From: Ga0077536 sp035325705
Lineage (GTDB): Bacteria; Pseudomonadota; Gammaproteobacteria; Ga0077536
Length of the DNA: 64,000 nt
Direction of reading: 5' to 3'
NCBI GenBank assembly: GCA_035325705.1
Contig: DAOKZI010000013.1
Span: 62,001 to 126,000 of the forward strand
Shown here: positions 48,999 through 57,225 of the stretch, piece after piece
Layout of the letters: the number at the start of each line of letters is the position of its first letter
Numbering within the stretch: position 1 is the stretch's first letter
Position numbers and translations under genes: made by a program
Notes under the pieces: generated by a model
The model's database searches: none
What the model saw: the letters and a program-made list of their open reading frames with translations, nothing else
What the model was told of the DNA's origin: nothing

Positions 48999-49738
48999 GC
49001 ATGGCGCCGCCGATTTTCCTGCTGCGCGATCGCGCCGTGCTCGTCACCGGCGGTGCGCGCGGCCTCGGCGCGGCGATCGCCTCCACGCTCGCCGCAGCGG
49101 GTGCCCAGGTCGTGATCGCCGATCTGGACGGCGCGGGCGCCGAGGCGCAGGCGGCGCAGCTACGCGCGACCGGCAGCGTCGCCGAGGCGCTGCAGCTCGA
49201 CGTCGGCGCCGAGGCGGACGTGAACCGCGCGATGGCGACGCTGCGCGAGCGCCACGGCAAGCTCGACGTGCTGGTGAACAACGCGGCCATCGACGTCACG
49301 CTGCCGATCGAGGAGCTGAGCGTCGAGCAGTGGGACGCGGTCCTGCGCACGAACCTGCGCGGCCCCTTCCTCCTGTCGCGCGCGGCCGCCGCGCTGATGA
49401 AGACGCAGGGCAGCGGTCACATCGTCAACATCACCTCGACCGCGGCGCGGCGCGCCTGGCCGAACGCCGCGGCCTATCACGCGAGCAAGTGGGGGCTGCT
49501 GGGGCTGTCGCACGCGCTGCACGCGGAGCTGAGACCGCAGGGCATCAAGGTGACCGCGGTGCTCGCCGGCGGCATGCGCACGCCCTTCCTGCTCGATCGT
49601 TTTCCCGACATCGACCTCGCCAATCTGCAGGACCCGGCCAACGTCGCGCAGGTCGTGCTGTGGTCGCTGTGCCTGCCGGAAGAATCCGTGATGCCGGAAG
49701 TGATGGTGCTGCCGATGCGCGAGACCTCGTGGCCATGA
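48995..49738 (+). CDS. SDR-family sugar/polyol oxidoreductase
   Basis: 247 residues: VLVTGGARGLGAAIASTLA cofactor loop, NNAAID, catalytic Ser in VNITSTAARR, YHASKWG as the catalytic Tyr/Lys motif, and the post-active-site AGGMRTPFL. The GTG start overlaps the GT4 stop and its stop overlaps the HAD gene start (ATGA), so the three form one translational unit. A role in making or modifying a nucleotide-sugar or heptose precursor fits the context but is not proven. Confidence 0.85.
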   Translation: MSMAPPIFLLRDRAVLVTGGARGLGAAIASTLAAAGAQVVIADLDGAGAEAQAAQLRATGSVAEALQLDVGAEADVNRAMATLRERHGKLDVLVNNAAIDVTLPIEELSVEQWDAVLRTNLRGPFLLSRAAAALMKTQGSGHIVNITSTAARRAWPNAAAYHASKWGLLGLSHALHAELRPQGIKVTAVLAGGMRTPFLLDRFPDIDLANLQDPANVAQVVLWSLCLPEESVMPEVMVLPMRETSWP

Positions 49739-50325
49739 GCAACGTGCGCGCCAAGCGGCCGGCGCTGTTCATCGACAAGGACGGCACGCTGATCGAGGAC
49801 GTGCCCTACAACGTCGATCCCGCGCGCATACGCCTCGTGCAAGACATGCTGCCGCTGCTCGCCGCCGCGCGCGACGCCGGCGCGGCGCTGATCCTCGTCA
49901 GCAACCAGGCGGGCGTCGCGCTCGGCCGCTTCGCGCCGAGCGCGCTGATCTGCGTCGTCGCGCGCGTGCAGGCGCTGCTCGCGCCGCACGGTCTCGCGCT
50001 CGACGATGCGCTGTTCTGCCCGCACCTGCCCGACGCGCCGGTGGCGCGCTATGCGCGGGTCTGCGACTGCCGCAAGCCGGCGCCGGGGCTGCTGCTGCAG
50101 GCCGCGGCGCGCCACGATCTCGATCTCGGGGCGAGCTGGCTCGTCGGCGACATCCTCGACGACGTCGAAGCGGCGCATCGCGCGGGCTGCCGCGCGATAT
50201 TCTTCGACCGCGGTCACGAGACGGAGTGGCGCCGCGGCACCGGGCGCGTGCCCGATCGGCACGTGCGCGATCCGCGCGAGGCGCTAGACATCTTCGGCGC
50301 GCGCGCGACGGAGTGCGCGGCGTGA
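49735..50325 (+). CDS. HAD-IIIA phosphatase (GmhB-like heptose-bisphosphate phosphatase)
   Basis: 196 residues. ALFIDKDGTLIEDVPYN is the HAD motif with nucleophile and acid Asp, LVSNQAGVALGRF the second motif, CPH...VCDCRKPAPG carries the Cys/His zinc-binding set of GmhB, and WLVGDILDDVEAAHRAG is motif IV. GmhB removes the C7 phosphate in heptose biosynthesis. Linked to two GT9 heptosyltransferase-like genes, it suggests a heptose-containing glycan. Overlapping starts and stops on both sides (ATGA, GTGA). Confidence 0.87.
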   Translation: MSNVRAKRPALFIDKDGTLIEDVPYNVDPARIRLVQDMLPLLAAARDAGAALILVSNQAGVALGRFAPSALICVVARVQALLAPHGLALDDALFCPHLPDAPVARYARVCDCRKPAPGLLLQAAARHDLDLGASWLVGDILDDVEAAHRAGCRAIFFDRGHETEWRRGTGRVPDRHVRDPREALDIFGARATECAA

Positions 50326-51491
50326 ACTTCGTCACGGCGGCCACGGGCCCGGACTGGTCGCTCGCGCGGCGCGTGCTGTGCGTGCGGCTCGACAATCTCG
50401 GCGACGTGCTGATGTCGACGCCGGCGATGCGCGCCCTGCACGAGCAGCGGCCGGGACGCAGCCTGACTCTCCTGACCTCACCGGGCGGCGCGGCGCTGAT
50501 CCCGCATCTGCCCTTCGTCGACGACGCAATCGTCTACGACGCGCCCTGGGTCAAGAACGCGCGCACCGCGGCCTGCGATCGCAGCCGCGATCGCGCGCTG
50601 ATCGAGGCGCTCGCGGCGCGGCGCTTCGACGCGGCGGTGATCTTCACCGTCTACAGCCAGAGCGCGCTGCCCGCGGCGCTGACCTGTCTGCTCGCCGGCA
50701 TTCCGCTGCGCCTCGCATACAGCCGCGAGAATCCCTATGCGCTGCTGTCCGACTGGGCGCCCGAGACCGAGCCGCAGGCGCCGCCGCGCCACGAAGTCGC
50801 ACGGCAGCTCGACCTCGTCGCCCGCGTCGGCGCGGGGACACGCGATCCGCGCCTGGTGTTCACCGTGGATGCGCGCGATCGCCTGCATGCGCAGCGCCGC
50901 CTGCGCGCACGCGGCCTGCTGCGCGAGGATCGGCCGCTGGTCCTCGTGCATCCGGGGGCGAGCGCGCCGTCGCGACGCTACCCGCCGGCGCTGTTCGGGG
51001 CCGCGATCGACGCCATCGCCGCGCTCGCACCGTGCAGCATCGCGCTGACCGGCAATGCCGATGAGCGGGAGACGATCGATGCGGTGCTGCAGGCGACGCA
51101 CGCGCCGGTGCAGTCGCTGGCGGGCGAGCTTTCGCTCGGCGAGCTCGGCGCGACGATTGCACTCGCCGCGGTGCTCGTGTCGAACAACACCGGTCCCGTG
51201 CATCTCGCGGCCGCGCTCGGCACACCGGTCGTCGATCTCTATGCGCTGACGAATCCGCAGCACACGCCCTGGCAGGTGCCGCATCGACTGCTCTATCACG
51301 ACGTGCCCTGCCGCTACTGCTATCGCAGCGTCTGTCCCGAGACGCATCACGACTGCCTGCGCCAAGTGCCGCCGGCGGCCGTCGCCGCCGCCGCGATCGA
51401 GCTGCTCGCACGACGCGACGACACCACCGAGACGCTGCCCTTGCCCGCAATGCCCAACGCCGCGCCGCCCGCGCTCGCGCTGCCGGCCTGA
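50322..51491 (+). CDS. Family 9 glycosyltransferase (heptosyltransferase-like)
   Basis: 389 residues, GT-B fold. VRLDNLGDVLMSTPAMRALHE is the N-terminal acceptor-binding signature, LVHPGASAPSRRYPP the central Rossmann donor site, and SNNTGPVHLAAALGTPVVDLYA the C-terminal donor motif of WaaC/WaaF-type proteins. DVPCRYCYRSVCPETHHDC near the end is a cysteine-rich stretch often seen in GT9 proteins of this kind. It probably transfers a heptose or related sugar. The GTG start overlaps the HAD stop. Confidence 0.88.
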   Translation: MNFVTAATGPDWSLARRVLCVRLDNLGDVLMSTPAMRALHEQRPGRSLTLLTSPGGAALIPHLPFVDDAIVYDAPWVKNARTAACDRSRDRALIEALAARRFDAAVIFTVYSQSALPAALTCLLAGIPLRLAYSRENPYALLSDWAPETEPQAPPRHEVARQLDLVARVGAGTRDPRLVFTVDARDRLHAQRRLRARGLLREDRPLVLVHPGASAPSRRYPPALFGAAIDAIAALAPCSIALTGNADERETIDAVLQATHAPVQSLAGELSLGELGATIALAAVLVSNNTGPVHLAAALGTPVVDLYALTNPQHTPWQVPHRLLYHDVPCRYCYRSVCPETHHDCLRQVPPAAVAAAAIELLARRDDTTETLPLPAMPNAAPPALALPA

Positions 51492-51504
51492 AAGAAAGAA
51501 CCGC

Positions 51505-53274
51505 ATGTACACGCTCGGCATCAACGCCGCTTTCCACGATTGCTCGGCCTGCCTCGTCGCCGACGGCGTGGTGCTCGCGGCCGCGGAAGAGGAGCGCTTC
51601 ACCGAAGTGAAGCACGGCAAGCGGCCGGTGCCGTTCACGACCTGGCAGCTACCGTTCCACGCGATCGACTTCTGTCTCGCCGAGGCCGGCATCGCGCTGC
51701 GCGAGGTCGATCACATCGCCTATGCCTACGATCCGACCGTGCTGCTGCACGATACGCTGCCGACGGCCGAGATCACGCTGCCGCTGACGCCCTCGGCGCA
51801 CGGCAAGGACAATCCCTGGCTGCCGCTCTTCCTCGCCTACGTCGTCAACGCGCCGCGCCAACTCGCCGGCGGCGCGCCGCATCATCTCGCGGCGCGCTTC
51901 CGCGACGTCGCCTACGACGGCCCCTACGCCTGGCACTGGGTCGAACACCATCTTGCGCACGAGGCGAGCGCCTTTCTCGCCGCGCCTTTCGACGAGTGCG
52001 CGGTGCTGACGATCGACGGCCAGGGCGAGAAGACGACGACGAGCTTCGGCGTCTTCGCGGGCGGCAACTACCGCCGCCTCAAGCAGATCGCGCTGCCGCA
52101 CTCGCTGGGCCTGCTGTACGAGGACGTCACGCGCCATCTCGGCTTTCTGCATTCGTCCGATGAATACAAGGTGATGGCGCTCGCATCCTTCGGCGCGCCG
52201 CGCTATCTCGACGAGTTCCGTCACGTCGTCCAGCGCGACGCGCACGGCGGCTACCGCATCGTGCGCGGCGACATGTCCGACTGGCTGGGCCCGCCGCGCC
52301 TGCGCGGCGGCCCGCTCGAGCCGCATCACTACGACATCGCGCGCTCGCTGCAGGCCGTGCTCGAGGAGACCGCGCTCGGCATGGCGTTCTGGCTGCAGCG
52401 TGAGACCGGCCAGCGCAAGCTCGCGCTGGCCGGCGGCGTGAGCTTGAACTGCGTGATGAACGCGCGCCTGCGCGACGACGGGCCTTTCGAGGAAGTCTGG
52501 GTGCAGCCGGCGGCCGGCGATGCCGGCACCGCGCTCGGCGCCGCGCTGTGGATCGACTACCAGCAGCGCGGCCGGCCGCCGCGACGCTGGCGCATGGAGC
52601 ACGCCTATCTCGGCCCGGCCTACACGGATACGGAGATCGAAGACTTCCTGCGCTGGTCCAAGCTGCCCTACCGGCGCCTGGGCGACGTCGCGGCCGAGAC
52701 CGCGGGCCTGCTCGCCAACGGCGCGATCATCGGCTGGTTCCAGGGCCGCATGGAATTCGGGCCGCGCGCGCTGGGCGCGCGTTCGATCCTCGCTTCGCCG
52801 CTCGCCGCGGACATGCAGGCGCGCCTCAACGAGATCAAGGATCGCGAGGACTTCCGTCCCGTCGCGCCCGTCGTGCTCGAGGAAGCGGCGGCCGACTGGT
52901 TCGTCGGCGCGCGACCGGCGCCGTTCATGCTCTTCACCTTCGACGTGCGGCCGGAGCGCGCGGCGCGCATCCCGGCCGTGACGCACGTCGACGGCACGGC
53001 GCGCGTACAGACCGTCAATGCCCGCCAGCATCCGCTCTACCACCGGCTGATCCGCGAGTTCGCGGCGCTGACCGGCGTTCCCGTGCTCGTCAACACCTCG
53101 TTCAATACGCGCGGCCAGCCGATCGTCTGCACGCCGCGTCACGCGGTCGAATGCTTCTGGACCTCGCCGCTGGATGCGCTGGTGATCGGCTCGTTCTTGC
53201 TCGAGAAAGACGCCCGCCCGCGACGCAGCGCCGCGAGTCACGGTCGATGGGCAACGGCGGAGCAGGAGCGATGA
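51505..53274 (+). CDS. Carbamoyltransferase (NodU/CmcH family)
   Basis: 589 residues, full length for the family. The Kae1-like N-terminal domain begins LGINAAFHDCSACLVADG and has EEERFTEVKHGK, the metal-binding WVEHHLAHEASAFL, the phosphate-loop LTIDGQGEKTTTSFG and AGGVSLNCVMNARL. The C-terminal adenylate/carbamoyl domain includes WFQGRMEFGPRALGARSIL and FRPVAPVVLEEAA. It transfers carbamoyl from carbamoyl phosphate via carbamoyl-AMP to a hydroxyl, as in Nod factors, cephamycin or tobramycin. The presence of one in this cluster predicts a carbamoylated sugar. It overlaps the next GT2 start. Confidence 0.92.
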   Translation: MYTLGINAAFHDCSACLVADGVVLAAAEEERFTEVKHGKRPVPFTTWQLPFHAIDFCLAEAGIALREVDHIAYAYDPTVLLHDTLPTAEITLPLTPSAHGKDNPWLPLFLAYVVNAPRQLAGGAPHHLAARFRDVAYDGPYAWHWVEHHLAHEASAFLAAPFDECAVLTIDGQGEKTTTSFGVFAGGNYRRLKQIALPHSLGLLYEDVTRHLGFLHSSDEYKVMALASFGAPRYLDEFRHVVQRDAHGGYRIVRGDMSDWLGPPRLRGGPLEPHHYDIARSLQAVLEETALGMAFWLQRETGQRKLALAGGVSLNCVMNARLRDDGPFEEVWVQPAAGDAGTALGAALWIDYQQRGRPPRRWRMEHAYLGPAYTDTEIEDFLRWSKLPYRRLGDVAAETAGLLANGAIIGWFQGRMEFGPRALGARSILASPLAADMQARLNEIKDREDFRPVAPVVLEEAAADWFVGARPAPFMLFTFDVRPERAARIPAVTHVDGTARVQTVNARQHPLYHRLIREFAALTGVPVLVNTSFNTRGQPIVCTPRHAVECFWTSPLDALVIGSFLLEKDARPRRSAASHGRWATAEQER

Positions 53275-54242
53275 GCACGAAGCCGCGCGTGTCCGTCGTC
53301 GTGCCGACCTTCAGACGGCCGGCATTGATCGCGCGCTGCGTGACGGCGCTGCTCGTGCAGACGCTGCGGGACGACGATTACGAGATCCTCGTCGCCGACG
53401 ACGCCGGCGAGCCGACGCTCGCCGCGCGGCTCGCGGCGCTGCCGAACCCGCACGGCGTGCGCCTCGATCTCGTCACGGTCGGCCCCGCGCACGGCCCGGC
53501 CGCGGCGCGCAATGCGGGCTGGCGCGCAGCGCAGGGCGAAATCGTCGCCTTTACCGACGACGACACGATTCCCGCACCGGACTGGCTCGCCGCGGGGCTC
53601 GCCGCGATGCGCGAGGCCGATGCGGCGACGGGCCGCGTGACCATGGCGCTGCCGACGCCGTGCACCGACTATGCGCGCGATGCGGCCGGCCTGACGCGCG
53701 CCGAGTTCGTGACCGCGAACTGCTTCGTGCGCCGCGCGATGCTCGAGCAGATCGACGGCTTCGATGAGCGCTACACCGAAGCCTGGCGCGAGGATTCGGA
53801 TCTGCACTTCGCGCTGCTGGCCCGCGGCGCGCGTCTGATCCGGGCGTCGGCGGCCGTCGTCGATCACCCGCTGCGTCCCGCCGGCTTCGGCGTGAGCCTG
53901 CGCCAGCAGCGCAAGATCCGTTTCGATGCGCTGCTGTACCGCAAGTATCCGCGGCTCTATCGCGAGCGGATCCGCGCGCGGCCGCAGTGGCGCTATTACG
54001 CGATCGTGCTCGCCGCCGCGGTCGCGCTCGCGGGCGCGGTGAGCGGACGCTGGTCCGTGGCCGCGATCGCAGCGGCGATCTGGGGCGCGCTGACCTTGGC
54101 GTTCTGCCTGCGGCGCCTGCGCGGAACGACGCGCGCGCCGGCGCATCTCGCCGAAATGCTGCTGACCTCGATCGCGATCCCGCCGCTGGCGGTGTACTGG
54201 CGCGCGATCGGGGCCTGGCGCTTTCGCTCGCCGCTCCTGTGA
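53271..54242 (+). CDS. Family 2 glycosyltransferase with C-terminal membrane helices
   Basis: 323 residues. The GT-A domain has VSVVVPTFRRPALIARCVTAL, EILVADDAGEP, AAARNAGWRAAQGEIVAFTDDDT (DDD metal site) and EAWREDSDLHFALLARGA. Two or three hydrophobic helices at the end (YYAIVLAAAVALAGAVSG, AAIWGALTLAFCL, LLTSIAIPPLAVYW) anchor it in the inner membrane. It starts ATG 53271 overlapping the carbamoyltransferase stop. Likely builds the glycan on a lipid carrier. Confidence 0.87.
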   Translation: MSTKPRVSVVVPTFRRPALIARCVTALLVQTLRDDDYEILVADDAGEPTLAARLAALPNPHGVRLDLVTVGPAHGPAAARNAGWRAAQGEIVAFTDDDTIPAPDWLAAGLAAMREADAATGRVTMALPTPCTDYARDAAGLTRAEFVTANCFVRRAMLEQIDGFDERYTEAWREDSDLHFALLARGARLIRASAAVVDHPLRPAGFGVSLRQQRKIRFDALLYRKYPRLYRERIRARPQWRYYAIVLAAAVALAGAVSGRWSVAAIAAAIWGALTLAFCLRRLRGTTRAPAHLAEMLLTSIAIPPLAVYWRAIGAWRFRSPLL

Positions 54243-54249
54243 GCCGGCA

Positions 54250-55329
54250 ATGAGCGGCTGCGACCTCGCGCGTTACTGGGAGCCGGCGCCGCAGCGGATC
54301 GCAGTGTTCCGCGCGCTGCAGCTAGGCGATCTGCTGTGCGCCGTGCCGGCGCTGCGCGCGCTCAGGCGGCGCGCGCCCGAGGCCGAGATCACGCTCGTCG
54401 GCCTGCCTTGGGCGGCCGCGTTCACGGCGCGCTATGCGCACTATCTCGATCGCTTCGTCGAATTCCCCGGCGCCTGCGGCCTGCCCGAGCGCGAGCCCGA
54501 TCACGAAGCCTTTCCCCGCTTCATCGCCGACATGCGCGCGCGACGCTACGATCTCGCCGTGCAGCTCCACGGCAGCGGCGCGCTGTGCAATTTGATCGTC
54601 GAGGACTTCGGCGCGCGCGAGTGCATTGCGCACGTGCCGGCGGCCGCGCCGCTCGCGCCGGGACGCCGGCGCTGGCGCGACGAGGAGCACGAGGTCGCGC
54701 GCTGGCTCGCGTTGCTGGAGGCGGCCGGCGCGCCCGCCTGCGGCAGCGAGCTCGAATTTCCGCTGACTCCGGCGGATCGCGCCGAGCTCGAGGCCTTGCG
54801 CCGAACGCTGGCCTTCGAGCCGGCGAACTGCGTGTGCGTGCATCCCGGCGCGCGACTGCGCTCGCGGCGCTGGGGAGCGGCCCGCTACGCCGCGGTCGGC
54901 GACGCGCTCGCGGCGCAGGGCATGACGATCGTGCTGACCGGCGCGCGCGACGAAGCGGCGCTGACCGCGGAGGTCGCCGCGCGCATGCAGCGGCCGGCGC
55001 TCGATCTCGCGGGCCGCACCTCGCTGGGCGCGCTGGCCGCGCTGGTCGCGCGCTGCCGGCTCGTCGTCGCCAACGACACCGGGATTTCGCACGTCGCGGC
55101 CGCGCTGGGCACGCGCAGCGTGATCGTGTCCAGCGGGGGCGACGCCGCGCGCTGGGCGCCGCTCGATCGCGCTCGCCATCGCGTGCTGCACGCGGCCGCG
55201 CCGTGCCGCCCCTGCGCGTACGAAGCCTGTCCTTACCCGGAGCATCCCTGCGCGCGCGACGTGCCGATCGCGCAGGTGCTGGACACGGCGCGCGCGCTGC
55301 TCGGCGCGGAGACTTCGCATGCCGCGTAG
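54250..55329 (+). CDS. Family 9 glycosyltransferase (heptosyltransferase-like), second copy
   Basis: 359 residues. IAVFRALQLGDLLCAVPALRAL is the GT9 N-terminal signature, VCVHPGARLRSRRWGA the central donor region, and VVANDTGISHVAAALGTRSVIV the C-terminal motif. PCRPCAYEACPYPEHPCARDV is a second Cys-rich stretch similar in placement to that of the first GT9. It is not a close duplicate of the gene at 50322. Together they imply at least two sequential additions of heptose-like sugars. It overlaps the next gene by 11 bp. Confidence 0.87.
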   Translation: MSGCDLARYWEPAPQRIAVFRALQLGDLLCAVPALRALRRRAPEAEITLVGLPWAAAFTARYAHYLDRFVEFPGACGLPEREPDHEAFPRFIADMRARRYDLAVQLHGSGALCNLIVEDFGARECIAHVPAAAPLAPGRRRWRDEEHEVARWLALLEAAGAPACGSELEFPLTPADRAELEALRRTLAFEPANCVCVHPGARLRSRRWGAARYAAVGDALAAQGMTIVLTGARDEAALTAEVAARMQRPALDLAGRTSLGALAALVARCRLVVANDTGISHVAAALGTRSVIVSSGGDAARWAPLDRARHRVLHAAAPCRPCAYEACPYPEHPCARDVPIAQVLDTARALLGAETSHAA

Positions 55330-56269
55330 ACTCCGCGTGCTGACCTGGCACGTGCACGGCAATTACCTCTATTACCTGACGCAGACTCCGCACGATTTCT
55401 TCGTGCTGTGGCAGCCCGGCGAGCCGCCCGGCTATGCCGGTGCGCGCGGCGCACTGCCGTGGGGATCGAACGTGCACGAGCAGCCCGTCGCGACGCTGCA
55501 CGGCGCGCGCTACGACTGCGTGCTCTACCAGTCCGCCGCGCACTGGGCGCGAGATCGCCGGACCTTGCTCGACGACGCGCAGCAGCGTCTGCCCGCGATC
55601 GTGCTCGAACACGATCCGCCGCAGGCGCATCCGACCGACACGCGCCATCCCGTGCAGGACGCGAACGCGCTGCTGGTGCACGTCACGCCGTTCAATGCGC
55701 TGATGTGGGACAGCGGGATCACGCCCGCGCGCGTGATCGAGCACGGCGTGATGGTGCCGGATGCGGTGCGCTATCGGGGCGATCTCGCGCGCGGGCTCGC
55801 GGTCGTCAACAATCTCGCGCGCCGCGGCCGGCGGCTGGGCGCCGACGTCTACGCGCGGCTGGCGGACAAGGTGCCGCTCGAGCTCGTCGGCATGAACGCG
55901 ACCGAGGCCGGCGGGCGCGGCGAAATCCCGAATCCCGAGCTGCCGGCGTTCATGGCACGCCATCGCTTCCTGTTCAATCCGATCCGCTATACGAGCCTAG
56001 GCCTCGCCGTGATCGAGGCGATGATGGTGGGCCTGCCGGTGGTGGGTCTCGCGACGACCGAGCTCGCGACGGTGGTGCGCAACGGCGTCGAAGGCTGGCT
56101 CGCGACCGATCCCGATGCGCTGCTGCCGGTGATGCACCAGCTACTCGACGATCCGGCGCTCGCCCGCGACTGGGGCGAGGCCGCCCGCCGCCGCGCGCGC
56201 GAGCGCTTCGGGATCGCGCGCTTCACGACGGACTGGGATCGCGCGCTGCGCGAGGTGACGGGCTGCTGA
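55319..56269 (+). CDS. GT-B glycosyltransferase (family 4-like)
   Basis: 316 residues. RVLTWHVHGNYLYYLTQTPHDFFVL is an unusual N-terminus; IVLEHDPPQAHPTD, and NPIRYTSLGLAVIEAMMVGLPVVGL with the E-x7-type donor-binding motif, mark a GT4-like C-terminal domain. VVNNLARRGRRLGADVYARLAD lies between. It is the last gene of the plus-strand glycan arm; a REP-like pair begins 9 bp after the stop, where transcription probably ends or is processed. Donor sugar unknown. Confidence 0.8.
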   Translation: MPRRLRVLTWHVHGNYLYYLTQTPHDFFVLWQPGEPPGYAGARGALPWGSNVHEQPVATLHGARYDCVLYQSAAHWARDRRTLLDDAQQRLPAIVLEHDPPQAHPTDTRHPVQDANALLVHVTPFNALMWDSGITPARVIEHGVMVPDAVRYRGDLARGLAVVNNLARRGRRLGADVYARLADKVPLELVGMNATEAGGRGEIPNPELPAFMARHRFLFNPIRYTSLGLAVIEAMMVGLPVVGLATTELATVVRNGVEGWLATDPDALLPVMHQLLDDPALARDWGEAARRRARERFGIARFTTDWDRALREVTGC

Positions 56270-56277
56270 ACGTCTCT

Positions 56278-56414
56278 CTTCGTAGCCCGGATGAGCGCAG
56301 CGAATCCGGGGTTCGGCTTCGAAACGAAGTCGGCAACATCGATTCCGGACTCGCGTTCCTCGTCCTGGCCGTCGAACGAGGATCCCGGATTCGCTGCGCT
56401 CATCCGGGCTACGA
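56278..56414. repeat. REP-like inverted repeat pair
   Basis: CTTCGTAGCCCGGATGAGCGCAGCGAATCCGGGG (56278-56311) and an inverse copy GATCCCGGATTCGCTGCGCTCATCCGGGCTACG (56381-56413) form an inverted pair about 70 bp apart, very like the pair at 43.4 kb. It lies in the 222-bp gap (56270-56491) between the glycan cluster and the lipoprotein gene and can fold as a long hairpin. Confidence 0.88.
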
Positions 56415-56491
56415 AGACTACGAAGACGCGAGTGCGGGCGAGCATGAGGCCGCGTAGGCTTACGCTACTCGGAAGCGCACGGAAGACGTCC

Positions 56492-57181
56492 ATGCCTAGA
56501 CGACACGCTGCACTCGCCGCGGCACTCGCCAGTCTGCTCGCGGCGTGCGCGACGCCTCCTCCTCCTCCGCCACCGCCGCCCGCGCCGGTCGTGACGGCGC
56601 CGCCCCCTGCACCCGCCGCGAAGGCGACGACGTATTCCGGCACGCTGGACTATCCGATGCGCATCGCGCTGCCGCCGGACACCACCGCGCTCGTCGAAGT
56701 GCTCGACTCGCGCAGCGAGACGCCGATCGCGATCGCGCGCTATACGCTCGACGGCCGCCAGGTGCCGCTTCCGTTCACGATCGACGTGCCGGCTGCGGAG
56801 GCGGGCGCCGCGCGGGTGCTGCGCGCGTCCTTCGTCGTCAAGGGCCGCAAGCGCTGGCGCAGCCAGACCTTGCCGATCTCGGCGACGAAGACCGAGCTCG
56901 GCACGATCGCGCTGGGCCCGATCGCGCCGCCGGTCGATCAATATCGCTGCGGCGAGACCCTCGTCGGCCTCGGGCCGCGCGAGGACGGCCACGCCGATCT
57001 GGTGCTACCGAGCCGACGCCTCATGCTCACGCAGGTACCGAGCGCAAGCGGCGCGAAATACGTGCAGGCCGACGATGCCGGCACCTGGTTCTGGCGCAAG
57101 GGCACGCACGCGAGCGTGGCGATCGAAGGCGCGGCGCTCCCCGCCTGCACGCGCGTCGGCGCGGAGCGGGAAGCGCCGTAG
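56492..57181 (+). CDS. Lipoprotein with YbaY/YscW-like and MliC-like domains
   Basis: 229 residues. The signal ends in the lipobox LLAACA (Cys near residue 19), followed by a poly-Pro linker. Residues ~45-140 (YSGTLDYPMRIALPPDTTALVEVLD, VPLPFTIDVPAAEA) match the YbaY/YscW pilotin-like domain. Residues ~150-225 (YRCGETLVGL, LMLTQVPSASGAKYVQAD, FWRKGTHASVAIEG, C) match MliC, a periplasmic inhibitor of C-type lysozyme. An in-frame ATG at 56444 could add 16 residues. It would protect the wall from host or protozoan lysozyme. It is not obviously linked to its neighbours. Confidence 0.82.
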   Translation: MPRRHAALAAALASLLAACATPPPPPPPPPAPVVTAPPPAPAAKATTYSGTLDYPMRIALPPDTTALVEVLDSRSETPIAIARYTLDGRQVPLPFTIDVPAAEAGAARVLRASFVVKGRKRWRSQTLPISATKTELGTIALGPIAPPVDQYRCGETLVGLGPREDGHADLVLPSRRLMLTQVPSASGAKYVQADDAGTWFWRKGTHASVAIEGAALPACTRVGAEREAP

Positions 57182-57225
57182 CGCGCCGCTCGTCGCCCCT
57201 TTCGCGCAGAGCCCGTCTCGGCGCT

